DNA from: Ignavibacteriales bacterium
GTDB taxonomy: Bacteria; Bacteroidota; Ignavibacteria; Ignavibacteriales; Ignavibacteriaceae
Assembly: GCA_003141435.1 (NCBI GenBank)
Contig: PLLW01000083.1
Coordinates: 1-33,882 of the forward strand
DNA: 33,882 bases
Direction: 5' to 3'
The notes below the pieces were generated by a model, which saw only the letters and a program-made list of their open reading frames with translations, did not search any database and had not been told where the DNA came from. Shown piece by piece: positions 1 to 9,638 of the stretch; the stretch's first letter is position 1; every line of letters starts with the position of its first letter. Made by a program: the position numbers and the translations under genes.

Positions 1-143
1 AGCAAAATATTACGCTTTTTATTAATGTTTTATTTTATTTTGGATAGCTGTGCCGTCATGGTTAATTATTCAATTATGACTTTCATTACCCGTTCTGATT
101 CATTATTTTTATAAAATGTATTCAAAATATTATAATCGTGTAT

Positions 144-1577
144 ATGAAAATATCCTTTATTTGTAACAACCAGGAAATAAATACTGAAATTCATCCGGCA
201 ACAACATTGCTCGATTTCCTCCGTAAAAACCTTTTCCTTACCGGGACAAAAGAGGGATGTCGTGAAGGGGATTGTGGTGCTTGTACTGTCATGGTTGGTG
301 AATTGTCCGGGAATGAAATAAAATATAAAACAGTGAATTCCTGTCTCTTGCCTATCGGCTCTGTCATCGGGAAACATGTAGTATCTATTGAAGGACTTAA
401 TGTTGAAGGCTTGTCCCCGGTTCAGTTGGCTATGGTTGAAGAGGGGAGCACACAATGCGGATTCTGTACCCCCGGTTTTGTTATTTCTCTTTCCGCTTAT
501 TTCCTTAGTAATAAGGATTATATTCCCGATGAGGCAATTGAGTCCCTTGATGGCAATATATGCCGCTGTACGGGTCATATTGCGCTTAAAAGGGCAGCTA
601 TCAGATCAGTTGAATTCTTTAATAAACATAAAGGAGAATCTCTTGTTTCATCTGGATTGCTCCCATCCTATTTCTCTGAAATACCTGCCCGGTTGAAAAA
701 ATTAAAAAGTAAAATTAAATCAAATGGAGACGGCGAAAAGACTAATCAATATCGTATCGGGGGAGGAACCGATCTTTTCGTTCAGAAATGGGAAGACCTC
801 TATAAATCCGATGTCAGCTTTCTCAATAACAATGGACTTGATGAAAAAATATATGTTTCAGGAAATGAATGTTTCGTAAGTGCTTCTGTTACAGTTACCG
901 ACATTATGAACTCTGAAATTTTGCTTAAGTACTTCCCCGATATTAAAAACTATTTTAGTCTCTTTGGTTCTCTTCCTATAAGGAATAGAGCAACTCTGGG
1001 AGGTAATATTGTGAATGCTTCCCCTATCGCAGATATGACAAGCTTCTTCCTTGCACTAAATTCTAAATTATTACTAATTAGTGGTAACACAATTTCATCT
1101 TCGCTTGGAAGTAAACCTAAGGGAAGGGAAGTTCTTCTTAAGGATTTCTTCCTCGGATATAAAACGTTGGATAAAAAACCGGAAGAGATTATTCAGCAAG
1201 TATCATTTGGCTTGCCTTCTGGTAATTCATTATTCTCTTATGAAAAAGTTTCTAGGAGGACTTATCTGGATATAGCAAGTGTTAATACATCTATGTCTGT
1301 TGAATCTAACAATGATATCATTCAAGATATTCATATTTCTGCCGGAGGCGTTGCACCAATTCCTCTCTATCTTGCCAAAGCCAGGGCATTTCTAATGAAT
1401 AATAAAATTGACTCTAAACTTATCGCTGAAGCTGCTCGGATTGCAGTTTCTGAAACATCCCCTATTACAGATGCTCGCGGCTCTGTTCAATATAAGAAAC
1501 TCCTATTAAGACAATTATTATTTGCCCATTTCCTTAAGCTCTTCCCCACTAAGGTTAATTATGAGGAGTTAGTATGA
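144..1577 (+). CDS. xdhA: Xanthine dehydrogenase small subunit, fused [2Fe-2S] + FAD domains
   Basis: Electron-transfer subunit of a molybdenum hydroxylase, passing electrons from the Mo subunit encoded next through two [2Fe-2S] clusters to FAD. Seen: plant-ferredoxin-type cluster cysteines C39, C44, C47 and C67 (GCREGDCGACTV); the second cluster cysteines C105, C108, C140 and C142 (QCGFCTPG and CRCTGH); then FAD-binding motifs GGGTD at about 206-210 and LPIRNRATLGGN at about 277-288, and a CO-dehydrogenase-flavoprotein-type C-terminus. The length of about 477 aa fits bacterial XdhA with fused domains. The start chosen is the ATG at 144; a GTG at 138 is in frame but adds only two residues. 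The stop overlaps the next start by 4 nt, implying translational coupling. The substrate may be xanthine, hypoxanthine or another purine; sequence alone does not settle it. Confidence 0.92.
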   Translation: MKISFICNNQEINTEIHPATTLLDFLRKNLFLTGTKEGCREGDCGACTVMVGELSGNEIKYKTVNSCLLPIGSVIGKHVVSIEGLNVEGLSPVQLAMVEEGSTQCGFCTPGFVISLSAYFLSNKDYIPDEAIESLDGNICRCTGHIALKRAAIRSVEFFNKHKGESLVSSGLLPSYFSEIPARLKKLKSKIKSNGDGEKTNQYRIGGGTDLFVQKWEDLYKSDVSFLNNNGLDEKIYVSGNECFVSASVTVTDIMNSEILLKYFPDIKNYFSLFGSLPIRNRATLGGNIVNASPIADMTSFFLALNSKLLLISGNTISSSLGSKPKGREVLLKDFFLGYKTLDKKPEEIIQQVSFGLPSGNSLFSYEKVSRRTYLDIASVNTSMSVESNNDIIQDIHISAGGVAPIPLYLAKARAFLMNNKIDSKLIAEAARIAVSETSPITDARGSVQYKKLLLRQLLFAHFLKLFPTKVNYEELV

Positions 1578-3844
1578 AAAACTATGATTCAGAAAAACAT
1601 GTAAAAGGGGAATCTCAATTTGTCGACGATCTCCTCACACCGATGGGACTTCTTCACATTATTGTTTTTGCATCTTCTGTAGCTCATGGTAAAATATTAA
1701 AGGTGGATTATTCCGAAGCCCTAAAGTCTAATGGTGTTGCGGGAATAATCACTGCCAAAGATATTCCTGGCGAAAACCAGATAGGTGGAATAATACAGGA
1801 CGAATCACTCCTGGCTGAGGAATATGTCCATTTTATCGGTCAACCTATAGCTCTCGTTGTTGCAGATACTATTCTTCATGCCAAAGATGCATGTGCAAAG
1901 ATTAAGATTGAATTTGAAAAACTACCCGTTATTACTGATCCGCGCGAAGCTTTCAAGAAGGGAGAATTAATAATGCCTCCCAGGGTTTTCGCATGTGGTG
2001 ATGTTGAGAACACATGGAAACAATGTGATTATGTTATAGAGGGAATTGCGGAATCCGGTGGACAGGAACACCTTTACCTCGAAACTCAGGGCGCTTTTGC
2101 CTATCCCTTGGAAACTGGTGGTATTAAAATTATTTCTTCTACTCAGGGACCTACCCAGGTTCAAAGGGCTTCAGCTAAAGTACTTGGACTTCCAATGAAT
2201 AAAGTTGAAGTTGATGTAACTCGTATAGGCGGAGGTTTCGGAGGTAAAGAGGATCAGGCAACTACGTGGGGTTGCGTTGCCGCCCTTGCCGCATGGAAAT
2301 TAAACAAGCCCGTTAAGGTAATCCTATCGCGGCAGGATGATATGAGAATGACCGGCAAACGTCATCCATATTCTTCCGATTTTAAGATCGGTCTCTCTAA
2401 AGAAGGAAAAATACTAGCCTATCAGGTTACTTTTTATCAGAATGCCGGTGCCTCGGCAGATCTTTCCCCTGCAGTGTTGGATAGGACCATGTTCCACGCT
2501 GTAAATAGTTATTACGTTCCTAACGTTAAAGCAACTGCTATTTCCTGCAAAACAAATCTTCCTCCTAACACTGCCTTTAGAGGGTTTGGTGGTCCGCAAG
2601 GTATGTTTGTAATGGAAGCAGCTTTATATAAAGCTGCTGAAGCTATGGGTATGGAATATCGTAAACTTCAGGAATTGAACCTTATGAAGGAAGGGGACGA
2701 ATTCTATTATGGTCAGACAATTGAAAATAGCACCATTCAAAAATGCTGGCAGGAAACTATAAGTAAATATGATGTGGATTCTATTCAGAAAAGAGTGAAT
2801 GAATTTAATAAGAAGAATAAATTATTCAAAAAAGGATTTTCTCTTATGCCTGTCTGTTTTGGCATTTCATTTACCAATACTTTTATGAATCAGGCAAGTG
2901 CGCTGGTGCATGTATATTCTGATGGTAGCATTAGCGTTAGTACTGGTGCAATTGAAATGGGACAGGGGGTAAATATGAAAATAAGACAAACTGTCGCCTC
3001 TGTTTTCAGTGTTAATATTGATCGCGTTAAAATGGAGTCTACAAATACTACCCGTGCTGCAAATACTTCTCCTACTGCTGCTAGTGCAGGTGCCGATATG
3101 AATGGTAAGGCCGCTGAAATTGCAAGCCATAATATTCTTGAGAGATTAATAAAGGTTGCTGCGGAAAAATTGAATGTTAAGGAAACATCTCTAATTGAAT
3201 TCAGGGATGAAACGATATACCTAAGTGGCAAAGCTGAACTTACATGGTTTCAACTTGTCCAGGTTGCCTTTTTGTCAAGAACAAACTTATCATCCCAGGC
3301 ACAATACGCTGTACCAGGCATACATTTTGATAGGACCATTAACAAAGGGAAACCTTTTGCATATTATGCAATTGGCTCTGCTGTTATTGAGGTTACTCTT
3401 GATTGTCTGCGTGGTATATTTGAATTTGACTCCGTAAAGGTTGTCCATGATTATGGTAAAAGTTTCAGTTTCGTTGTCGATAGGGGACAAACTGAAGGCG
3501 CGATTGTTCAAGGTTTGGGTTGGATGACTATTGAAGAAATAATTTATAATAAAGAGGGTAAACTTTTAACCGACGCCCTTTCAACTTATAAAGTACCCGA
3601 TATTCATTTTACTCCAAAAGAGATTGAAATAGAATTTCTTGAAACCATTGAGAATGTAGCAGGGATTAAGGGCTCTAAAGCAATAGGCGAACCTCCCCTT
3701 ATGTATGGCATCGGAGCATTTTTCGCTATCCTTAATGCAATGAAGGCATTTAATCCTGATAAAGAATATAAATTGTCTGCACCTATCACTCCCGAAAGAG
3801 TATTATGTGAATTATATTCCGAGAATGTCTTAGTCTCTGTTTAA
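1574..3844 (+). CDS. xdhB: Xanthine dehydrogenase molybdopterin-binding large subunit
   Basis: Catalytic subunit that hydroxylates a purine-type ring at the Mo centre. Seen: an N-terminal aldehyde-oxidase a/b-hammerhead domain (about 1-130), the molybdopterin contact GGGFGGKE at 219-226, AFRGFGGPQ at 334-342 (the Arg position typical of xanthine oxidoreductases), GAIEMGQG in the second Mo domain, and GSKAIGEPP with the catalytic Glu at about 706. At 756 aa it matches stand-alone XdhB rather than fused eukaryotic enzymes. The start overlaps the stop of xdhA (ATGA), with GAGGAGT just upstream as ribosome binding site. No frameshift or missing catalytic residue. It could use a related purine or aldehyde; the ssnA-like gene downstream favours purines. 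Confidence 0.93.
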   Translation: MKNYDSEKHVKGESQFVDDLLTPMGLLHIIVFASSVAHGKILKVDYSEALKSNGVAGIITAKDIPGENQIGGIIQDESLLAEEYVHFIGQPIALVVADTILHAKDACAKIKIEFEKLPVITDPREAFKKGELIMPPRVFACGDVENTWKQCDYVIEGIAESGGQEHLYLETQGAFAYPLETGGIKIISSTQGPTQVQRASAKVLGLPMNKVEVDVTRIGGGFGGKEDQATTWGCVAALAAWKLNKPVKVILSRQDDMRMTGKRHPYSSDFKIGLSKEGKILAYQVTFYQNAGASADLSPAVLDRTMFHAVNSYYVPNVKATAISCKTNLPPNTAFRGFGGPQGMFVMEAALYKAAEAMGMEYRKLQELNLMKEGDEFYYGQTIENSTIQKCWQETISKYDVDSIQKRVNEFNKKNKLFKKGFSLMPVCFGISFTNTFMNQASALVHVYSDGSISVSTGAIEMGQGVNMKIRQTVASVFSVNIDRVKMESTNTTRAANTSPTAASAGADMNGKAAEIASHNILERLIKVAAEKLNVKETSLIEFRDETIYLSGKAELTWFQLVQVAFLSRTNLSSQAQYAVPGIHFDRTINKGKPFAYYAIGSAVIEVTLDCLRGIFEFDSVKVVHDYGKSFSFVVDRGQTEGAIVQGLGWMTIEEIIYNKEGKLLTDALSTYKVPDIHFTPKEIEIEFLETIENVAGIKGSKAIGEPPLMYGIGAFFAILNAMKAFNPDKEYKLSAPITPERVLCELYSENVLVSV

Positions 3845-3992
3845 TATATTACATCTGCCTGATATAGTATCAATAAATTTATGGTGCTGTTTCTCTATTA
3901 AAAAAGTAATATAAAAATTATGAAATGTATTGATTTTAATAGCAGTTACGAGATAGTTTTTTTATTTTGTAGCTCTAAAAAATAGGAAATGT

Positions 3993-5366
3993 ATGGTTCT
4001 TCTTGAGAATTGTTTTTATGTCGCTTCTTTTGATGAAAGTAAGACTTATTCCTCTAAAGATATTTTGATTAAAGGGAATAGGATTCATTCTATTGGCGAT
4101 AATCTTCGGAAACAAATAAATGAAAAAGAAACTCGGATAATTGACTGCTCTGATTGTGTTGTAATACCTGGATTGGTAAATACTCACCATCATTTCTATC
4201 AAACCCTTACGCGAAATTTATCCGCTGTTCAAAATGCAGAACTCTTCGAATGGCTCATCTATCTTTATGATATCTGGAAGAACATTGATGAGGAAGCTGT
4301 TTATTATTCTTCCTTGCTTGCTATGGGTGAACTTCTTAAAACTGGCTGTACTTTGTCTACAGATCATCATTATGTCTTTCCTCAGAATGTTAGCGGTGAT
4401 TTAATTGGAATTCAGTTCGAAGCAGCTTCTAAACTAGGAATGCGGTTCTCCCCGTCAAGAGGATCTATGTCCCTTAGTAAAAAGAATGGCGGACTTCCTC
4501 CCGATTCTGTTGTCCAGACTGAAGATAAAATTTTGGAAGATAGCATTCGCTTGATACAGAAATTTCATGACCCTTCCGAAGATTCAATGCGTAAGATTGT
4601 GCTTGCTCCATGTTCTCCTTTTTCTGTAACACTGGATAATCTAAAGAATACTGCAAAACTTGCTCGTGAATATGGTGTCCGCCTTCACACCCACCTTGCC
4701 GAAACTAAGGATGAAGAAGAGTTTTGTAGATCAAAAACGGGAAAGACCCCCCTTGCATTAATGGAAGAAGTTGATTTTATTGGAGAAGATGTATTTTATG
4801 CCCATGGTATTCATTTTAACGATGATGAATTGAAAGTCCTTGCTGAAACAAAAACCTCCATAGCTCATTGTCCCTCTTCCAATATGCGTCTCGGTTCAGG
4901 CATTGCAAGAGTTAAAGAAATGAGAGAGATGGGCATAAATGTCGGCATAGGCGTTGATGGATCAGCCTCTAATGATTGTTCCGATATGCTCGGTGAAGTA
5001 AGGAATGCGATGCTTCTCCAGAGGGTTAAATATGGTGCCGGTGCGCTTACTGCTGAAAATGCTTTTGAATTGTGTATAAAAGGTGGCGCTAAAATCCTTA
5101 ATTATAAAAAGATAGGAACAATTAAAGAAGGATATTTAGCCGACCTTGCTTTATTCAATATAAATAAACTTGAATATACTGGCTCTCTTTCTGATCCTCT
5201 TGCAGCTTTGATATTTACTGGTATAAGCCATCAGACCGAATACACAATTGTAAACGGAAAGATAGTTGTTGAGAAAGGAAAGCTCATCGGGGAAGATGAA
5301 GAAGTTATTATTAAAAAGGGGAATGAAATAGCTGCACGACTCTTAAAAAGCTATTCAAAAAGTTAA
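3993..5366 (+). CDS. ssnA: SsnA/8-oxoguanine deaminase-like amidohydrolase
   Basis: Zinc-dependent TIM-barrel amidohydrolase of the AtzA/TrzN/SsnA group, predicted to hydrolyse an amino group from a purine-like ring (8-oxoguanine to urate is the closest known reaction). Seen: the metal motif THHH (H65-H67), HTHLAET at about 232-238, AHGIHF, and GVDGSASND with the metal-binding Asp followed by DMLGEVRNAMLLQR. RGSMSLS and GGLPPDSVVQ are motifs I associate with 8-oxoguanine deaminases. At 457 aa it has the usual length. It lies 148 nt after xdhB and 34 nt before the FAD-subunit gene, the same order as E. coli ssnA-ygfM-xdhD. Generic annotation may call it hydroxyatrazine ethylaminohydrolase; the purine context argues against that. 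Confidence 0.85.
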   Translation: MVLLENCFYVASFDESKTYSSKDILIKGNRIHSIGDNLRKQINEKETRIIDCSDCVVIPGLVNTHHHFYQTLTRNLSAVQNAELFEWLIYLYDIWKNIDEEAVYYSSLLAMGELLKTGCTLSTDHHYVFPQNVSGDLIGIQFEAASKLGMRFSPSRGSMSLSKKNGGLPPDSVVQTEDKILEDSIRLIQKFHDPSEDSMRKIVLAPCSPFSVTLDNLKNTAKLAREYGVRLHTHLAETKDEEEFCRSKTGKTPLALMEEVDFIGEDVFYAHGIHFNDDELKVLAETKTSIAHCPSSNMRLGSGIARVKEMREMGINVGIGVDGSASNDCSDMLGEVRNAMLLQRVKYGAGALTAENAFELCIKGGAKILNYKKIGTIKEGYLADLALFNINKLEYTGSLSDPLAALIFTGISHQTEYTIVNGKIVVEKGKLIGEDEEVIIKKGNEIAARLLKSYSKS

Positions 5367-5400
5367 GATTATTAGTAATTAAAAAGTACAGGAATTTAAT

Positions 5401-6222
5401 ATGATGTCTCATGATCTTCAATGGTATTATCCTGAAAAGATTTCAGAAGCTTTAAAGCTTATAAAAAAAGAAGGGATAATCCTTCATGCCGGTGGAACTA
5501 GGATTCTTAAAACTGAAGCAAGGAATCTGAAAGGACTCGTTGACATTAGTCATCTTCGGTTAAATCATATCCGCAAAGAAGGGAAAAATATTATTATTGG
5601 TGCGGGTTGTACTCTTTCAGATGTTATAAATTATTGTAAAAAAACAAATAGTTTTGCCGGGTTATGTATGGCATTGGCTGAAGCAGCATCCACTCCATTA
5701 AGAAATAGGATTACTGTCGGCGGTTCCTTAAAAGATTTTCCTGTCTGGTCAAGTCTATACTCTCCTCTGATTGCCTTGAATGCTAAATTGGAATTAGCGG
5801 GGATAAAAGAAATATATTCCGTTGAAGACTATGTCAAAAAAAATATTATTAAAACAAAACATATTATAAAACAGATTATTATTAAAGATGATACTGATGT
5901 TATTTGCATTGTCCGGAGATTTAATATCGTAAGATTTGAATATCCTATCTTTAATTTGGCTATTGTATTCAAGGTAAAAAATAAAATCATAATGGATTCA
6001 AGGATTGTAATTACAGGAGTAAAAGGAAGATTCCACAGATTTAAGCTTTCTGAAAAAGCCCTTAATGGAAATGCCCTCACTGAAGAAGTAATAGCAAAAA
6101 GCAATGAATATTTTACGCCTAAATTCCATACCGATTATAAATATTCACCTGAATACCGGGAACATGTTGCCAAAGTTTATTTTAATGATATTGTAAACGA
6201 ATTGAAAGAGGTTATGAAATGA
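5401..6222 (+). CDS. ygfM: Molybdenum hydroxylase FAD-binding subunit (YgfM-like)
   Basis: Stand-alone flavoprotein subunit (CoxM/YgfM type) of the second molybdenum hydroxylase. Seen: an N-terminal stretch with alternating strands and HAGGTRIL, matching the first FAD-binding loop (AGGTDLL in relatives); TPLRNRITVGGSL, the second FAD-binding loop; and a CO-dehydrogenase-flavoprotein C-terminal domain with VRRFN and IVITGVKG. At 273 aa it is a normal length. After the second loop the usual Asn/Ala-rich stretch is replaced by KDFPVWSSLYSPL, a variant I connect with YgfM-type subunits. Its end overlaps the [2Fe-2S] gene by 4 nt. It likely accepts electrons from that subunit; the electron acceptor is unknown. 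Confidence 0.87.
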   Translation: MMSHDLQWYYPEKISEALKLIKKEGIILHAGGTRILKTEARNLKGLVDISHLRLNHIRKEGKNIIIGAGCTLSDVINYCKKTNSFAGLCMALAEAASTPLRNRITVGGSLKDFPVWSSLYSPLIALNAKLELAGIKEIYSVEDYVKKNIIKTKHIIKQIIIKDDTDVICIVRRFNIVRFEYPIFNLAIVFKVKNKIIMDSRIVITGVKGRFHRFKLSEKALNGNALTEEVIAKSNEYFTPKFHTDYKYSPEYREHVAKVYFNDIVNELKEVMK

Positions 6223-6689
6223 GACAAGTATTCAATATTAACTCTGTTGAAAAAGAACTCTTATTGAATCCTGGTGATACACTTTTACAGACATTAAGGG
6301 ACAATGGATATACTGAAGTGAAATGTGGATGCAGTGAAGGGGAATGTGGTGCTTGCCTTGTTCTTCTTGAAGATATGCCTGTAAATTCCTGCCAGGTATT
6401 TGCCCTTAGTGTTAAGGACAAGAAAATTACAACTTTAAAAGGTATAGGAACTATTTATCATCCACATAAAATCCAAAAAGCTTTTGTTGAAGCAGGTGCT
6501 GATCAATGTGGCTTCTGCACTCCGGGCATGGTAATAGCTTCTTATGCATTGCTTAAGAAGAATCCAAAACCCACTAAACAGGAAATAAATGAAGCGCTTG
6601 ATGGAAATCTCTGCCGTTGCACTGGATATGTAAAAATCGTAGAAGCAGTAGAAAAAGCCGCTACTGAAATTGCATCAAAAAATGTATAA
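6219..6689 (+). CDS. Molybdenum hydroxylase [2Fe-2S] subunit (CoxS type)
   Basis: Small iron-sulfur subunit carrying both clusters of the second hydroxylase. Seen: the first cluster C38-x4-C43-x2-C46 plus C58 (CGCSEGECGAC); the second cluster C97, C100, C132 and C134 (QCGFCTPG and CRCTGY). At 156 aa it is the classic CoxS length. It starts inside the FAD-subunit stop (4-nt overlap). In E. coli XdhD this domain is fused to the Mo domain; here it is a separate gene, with a repeat element of about 320 nt before the Mo-subunit gene. An extra Cys (C36) two residues before the first cluster ligand is unusual but not disruptive. Confidence 0.93.
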   Translation: MRQVFNINSVEKELLLNPGDTLLQTLRDNGYTEVKCGCSEGECGACLVLLEDMPVNSCQVFALSVKDKKITTLKGIGTIYHPHKIQKAFVEAGADQCGFCTPGMVIASYALLKKNPKPTKQEINEALDGNLCRCTGYVKIVEAVEKAATEIASKNV

Positions 6690-6710
6690 AGTAATAGTTA
6701 AATGCCTAAT

Positions 6711-6966
6711 GTCTTTATTTGGTTCGTACTTAACGGCATCCAATAATTTGCGTTAAGAAAATTTGTGGAATAGAGTGTCCTTATTTGGCTCATATTTAAC
6801 GGCCTTAAATATTTTGCGTTAAATAAATTCAGCGTAATGGAATGGCAGTGAGGGAAGCTGTTCGAACGTAGTGAGTTCTTCCCGAGCAATGGAATGGAGC
6901 TGAATTTATAGGAAAATATTTGAAGCCATATTTCTTTTGTTACTTTTCTTGTGCCAAGAAAAGTAA
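6711..6966 (+). repeat. Structured dispersed repeat, copy 1
   Basis: Fills the 319-nt gap between the [2Fe-2S] and Mo-subunit genes. The first part is a 66-nt module present twice (starting 6711 and 6777: GTCYTTATTTGG, then TTAACGGC and GCGTTAA). The core then forms nested stems: outer 6824-6833 TAAATTCAGC with 6899-6908 GCTGAATTTA, inner 6852-6857 GGGAAG with 6878-6883 CTTCCC. A terminal hairpin follows: TTACTTTTCTTG (6940-6951), loop TGC, CAAGAAAAGTAA (6955-6966). No coding function is apparent. The other two copies keep these stems with different bases (see findings). Confidence 0.85.
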
Positions 6967-7008
6967 AGCTAAAATATAGTTTTGAAATAAATAGTCTATG
7001 GAGTCCCA

Positions 7009-9330
7009 ATGTTTAAATATGTAAACAAACGTTCAGAAAAAATAGATGGTTTAGCCTTAGCTACCGGCCAGGAAAAATATACTGATGATTATGATGCAAA
7101 AGATGTCCTTCATATATCCATTCTTCATTCCGGGTATGCTCATGCCTTAATTGAAGATATCGACGATTCAGCCGCAAGAAAAATGCACGGAGTAGTTGAA
7201 GTCCTCTCCTGTAAAAATGTTAAGCGAATTCTATATACAACTGCGGGACAGGGGTACCCTGAACCGTCTCCATACGATTCAGCTTTGTTCAACAATGTAA
7301 TGAGGTTTGTCGGTGATAATGTTTGTGCCGTTGCAGCAGAATCCAAAGAAATTGCTGATGAAGCATTAAAGAAAATAAAAGTAAAGTTTAAAGAGCTAAA
7401 ACCAATCCTGGATCTTAGGGAATCGGAGCACTCTAAAGTAAAAATACATGATAATGACGGATCTTTTCCCAAGATACCGGTATTTTATGATGCTGAAAAA
7501 AATATCGCCTCAAAAGTTGAAGCTGAAGTGGGAAATTTCGCGGTTGCCTATAAATCATCACCCAGGAAAATTGAACATGAGTTTTATGCTCCTTACGCAT
7601 CTCATTGTGCAATAGAACCTCATGCCGCATTTTCTTATTATGATTTGAGAGGAAGAATGGTAATTGTAACAACTACCCAGGTTCCTTTTCACGTAAGAAG
7701 AATTGTTGCCGCACTTTTGGAAATCCCGGTTTCACAAATTAGAGTTATAAAACCTAGAATTGGTGGAGGTTTCGGAGGTAAGCAGGAAATATTGCTTGAA
7801 CCAATAGCTGCAATGATGACATTAAGGACAAAACGTCCCTGTAAGCTCGTCTATTCACGAAAAGAAGTATTTAAATCTACAAGAGCAAGACACGAGTATG
7901 TAACTACATTTAAAGTCGGATATGAAGCTGATGGCAAAATAAATGCTTTTCATCTCGATGCTCTTGAAAATTCAGGAGGTTATGGCTCCCATTCATTGAC
8001 TGTTTTGTCTAATGCTGGCTCTAAGACTCTTCCCTTGTTTAATAAAATTGAAAATGTCAAGTTTACTGGAAAAGGGGTATATACTAATCTTCCATGTGGT
8101 GGAGCTTATAGAGGCTATGGTGCAACTGAAGCATATTTTGGATTCGGACAGGTCGTTGACATGATTTGTAATGATACCGGTAATGACATTATAGAGTATT
8201 ATAAAAAGTGGTGCATAAAATCAGGTGAAACTTCTCCCATCTTTCAAGCACTAGGCGAAGGAAAAGAAGGTGTGGCAATGAGCATCGGTTCCTCCGCCCT
8301 GGTTGAATGTATTGATGAGGGTGTAAAACTTTCGGATTGGTATGAAAAAAAGAAGCTGTACTCTACTGAATCAAAAGTTAATAAAGGAAGATTTAAGAAG
8401 GGGATAGGAATGGTTGCTATCATGCAGGGATCCGCTATCCCAGAAATAGATATGGCATCTGCATATATTAAAATGAACGAAGATGGCGCTTTTAATCTTT
8501 CAGTCGGTGCTACTGATCTTGGGACTGGCTCAGATACCGTTCTTGCCCAGATCGCCTCCGAAGTTCTTGATACTCCCGTTGAAAAAATAATAGTCTATTC
8601 TTCTGATACTGACCATACTCCATTTGATGTCGGTGCCTATGCTTCATCTACTACATATTTATCGGGACAGGCTGTAAAGAAAGCTGCCGAAGATGTTAAA
8701 AAGCAGATATTACAGGTTGGAGCTGAAATGCTCGGAGTTGAATTTAACGATGTTGAGATTGATGACAATAAGGTAGTTCTGAAAAATGGCAAGGAAGAAG
8801 TATCATATAGTGAAATTTGTCAGTATAGTATGTACCAAAAAAATCAATTCCAAATACAAGCCACTGCATCACATATGTCCCATAAATCTCCTCCTCCTTT
8901 TGCTGCACACTTTATTGAAATAGAGGTGGATACTTTTACTGGATTAATCAAGGTTCTAAATTATGTTGCAACAGTAGACTGTGGTACTGCCATAAATCCG
9001 AGAACTGCCGAAGGGCAGACAGAAGGAGCTATTGTAAACGGACTTGCCTATGCTTTATTCGAAAATTATTATTTCTCCAAACATGGCAGAATGCTTAATG
9101 ATACCTTCCAAAAGATGGGTATGTATACTTCTTATGATATTCCTCCCATTGTAGTTAAACTAATTAGTTCATATGAAGAAACTGGTCCATTTGGAGCCAA
9201 ATCAATTTCCGAAATAAATATTAACGGTGCATTGCCGGCAATAGGAAATGCATTTTATAATGCAACAGGAAAAAGATTATATAAAGCTCCTTTCCACCCT
9301 GAATATGTTCTGGAAGTATTAAAATCCTAA
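7009..9330 (+). CDS. xdhD: Molybdenum hydroxylase molybdopterin-binding subunit (XdhD-like)
   Basis: Catalytic subunit of the second hydroxylase. Seen: an N-terminal a/b-hammerhead domain (about 1-150), GGGFGGKQ at 252-259, AYRGYGATEAYFGFG from about 366, GATDLGTGSDTVLAQ in the second Mo domain, and GAKSISEININ with the catalytic Glu at about 735. At 773 aa it is normal for a stand-alone Mo subunit. The AYRGYGATE loop differs from AFRGFGxPQ of the first enzyme, so the substrate probably differs. E. coli XdhD fuses an iron-sulfur domain to this one; here that domain is encoded upstream. GGAG lies 9 nt before the ATG. It may belong to the selenium-dependent (labile Se) hydroxylases, but no selD or yqeB is in the window to show this. 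Confidence 0.9.
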   Translation: MFKYVNKRSEKIDGLALATGQEKYTDDYDAKDVLHISILHSGYAHALIEDIDDSAARKMHGVVEVLSCKNVKRILYTTAGQGYPEPSPYDSALFNNVMRFVGDNVCAVAAESKEIADEALKKIKVKFKELKPILDLRESEHSKVKIHDNDGSFPKIPVFYDAEKNIASKVEAEVGNFAVAYKSSPRKIEHEFYAPYASHCAIEPHAAFSYYDLRGRMVIVTTTQVPFHVRRIVAALLEIPVSQIRVIKPRIGGGFGGKQEILLEPIAAMMTLRTKRPCKLVYSRKEVFKSTRARHEYVTTFKVGYEADGKINAFHLDALENSGGYGSHSLTVLSNAGSKTLPLFNKIENVKFTGKGVYTNLPCGGAYRGYGATEAYFGFGQVVDMICNDTGNDIIEYYKKWCIKSGETSPIFQALGEGKEGVAMSIGSSALVECIDEGVKLSDWYEKKKLYSTESKVNKGRFKKGIGMVAIMQGSAIPEIDMASAYIKMNEDGAFNLSVGATDLGTGSDTVLAQIASEVLDTPVEKIIVYSSDTDHTPFDVGAYASSTTYLSGQAVKKAAEDVKKQILQVGAEMLGVEFNDVEIDDNKVVLKNGKEEVSYSEICQYSMYQKNQFQIQATASHMSHKSPPPFAAHFIEIEVDTFTGLIKVLNYVATVDCGTAINPRTAEGQTEGAIVNGLAYALFENYYFSKHGRMLNDTFQKMGMYTSYDIPPIVVKLISSYEETGPFGAKSISEININGALPAIGNAFYNATGKRLYKAPFHPEYVLEVLKS

Positions 9331-9346
9331 TCTATAGATGTCCTTT

Positions 9347-9629
9347 GTCCTTATTTGGTTTTAGCTTGGTTCTTATATTGTATTAGTTTGGATCGTATTT
9401 AAATGGCCTCAATTAAAATACGTTAAATAAATTTACTGTAATGTAGCGCCAGTGGGAAATGCTGTTTGAGTCCGAAGGACGAGTTCATTTACCACAGCGG
9501 AGTGAAAGTAAATTTATAGTATTTTAATTGCAGCCAAAGTTCTTTGGGTACTTTTCTTCTAAAGAAAAGTACGAATAGAAATTTTAAGCCATATTTCTTT
9601 TGGTTCTTTTCTTGTGCCAAGAAAAGAAC
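9347..9629 (+). repeat. Structured dispersed repeat, copy 2 (left island border)
   Basis: Same family and orientation as the copy at 6711-6966. The outer stem is 9428-9437 TAAATTTACT with 9507-9516 AGTAAATTTA. The inner stem is 9452-9461 GTGGGAAATG with 9486-9495 CATTTACCAC (one mismatch). The apical hairpin is GTCC-GAA-GGAC (9470-9480). Two terminal hairpins follow: GTACTTTTCTT-CTA-AAGAAAAGTAC (9548-9572) and GTTCTTTTCTTG-TGC-CAAGAAAAGAAC (9603-9629). It fills the gap between the left-arm Mo subunit and the first island gene, so it marks the island's left edge. The terminal hairpins could act as bidirectional terminators, but there is no clear U tract. Confidence 0.85.
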
Positions 9630-9638
9630 AGTAATAGT

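Noticed and set aside
66-578. 170-aa - strand open frame over the start of xdhA
   Set aside because: Lies opposite the clear iron-sulfur domain of xdhA and has no recognisable motif.
6711-6830. Possible integron attC-like sites (ATTTAAC ... GTTAAAT) in the structured repeats
   Set aside because: The inverted motifs are only about 15 nt apart, the rest of the fold does not match attC, and the genes are not arranged as single-gene cassettes.
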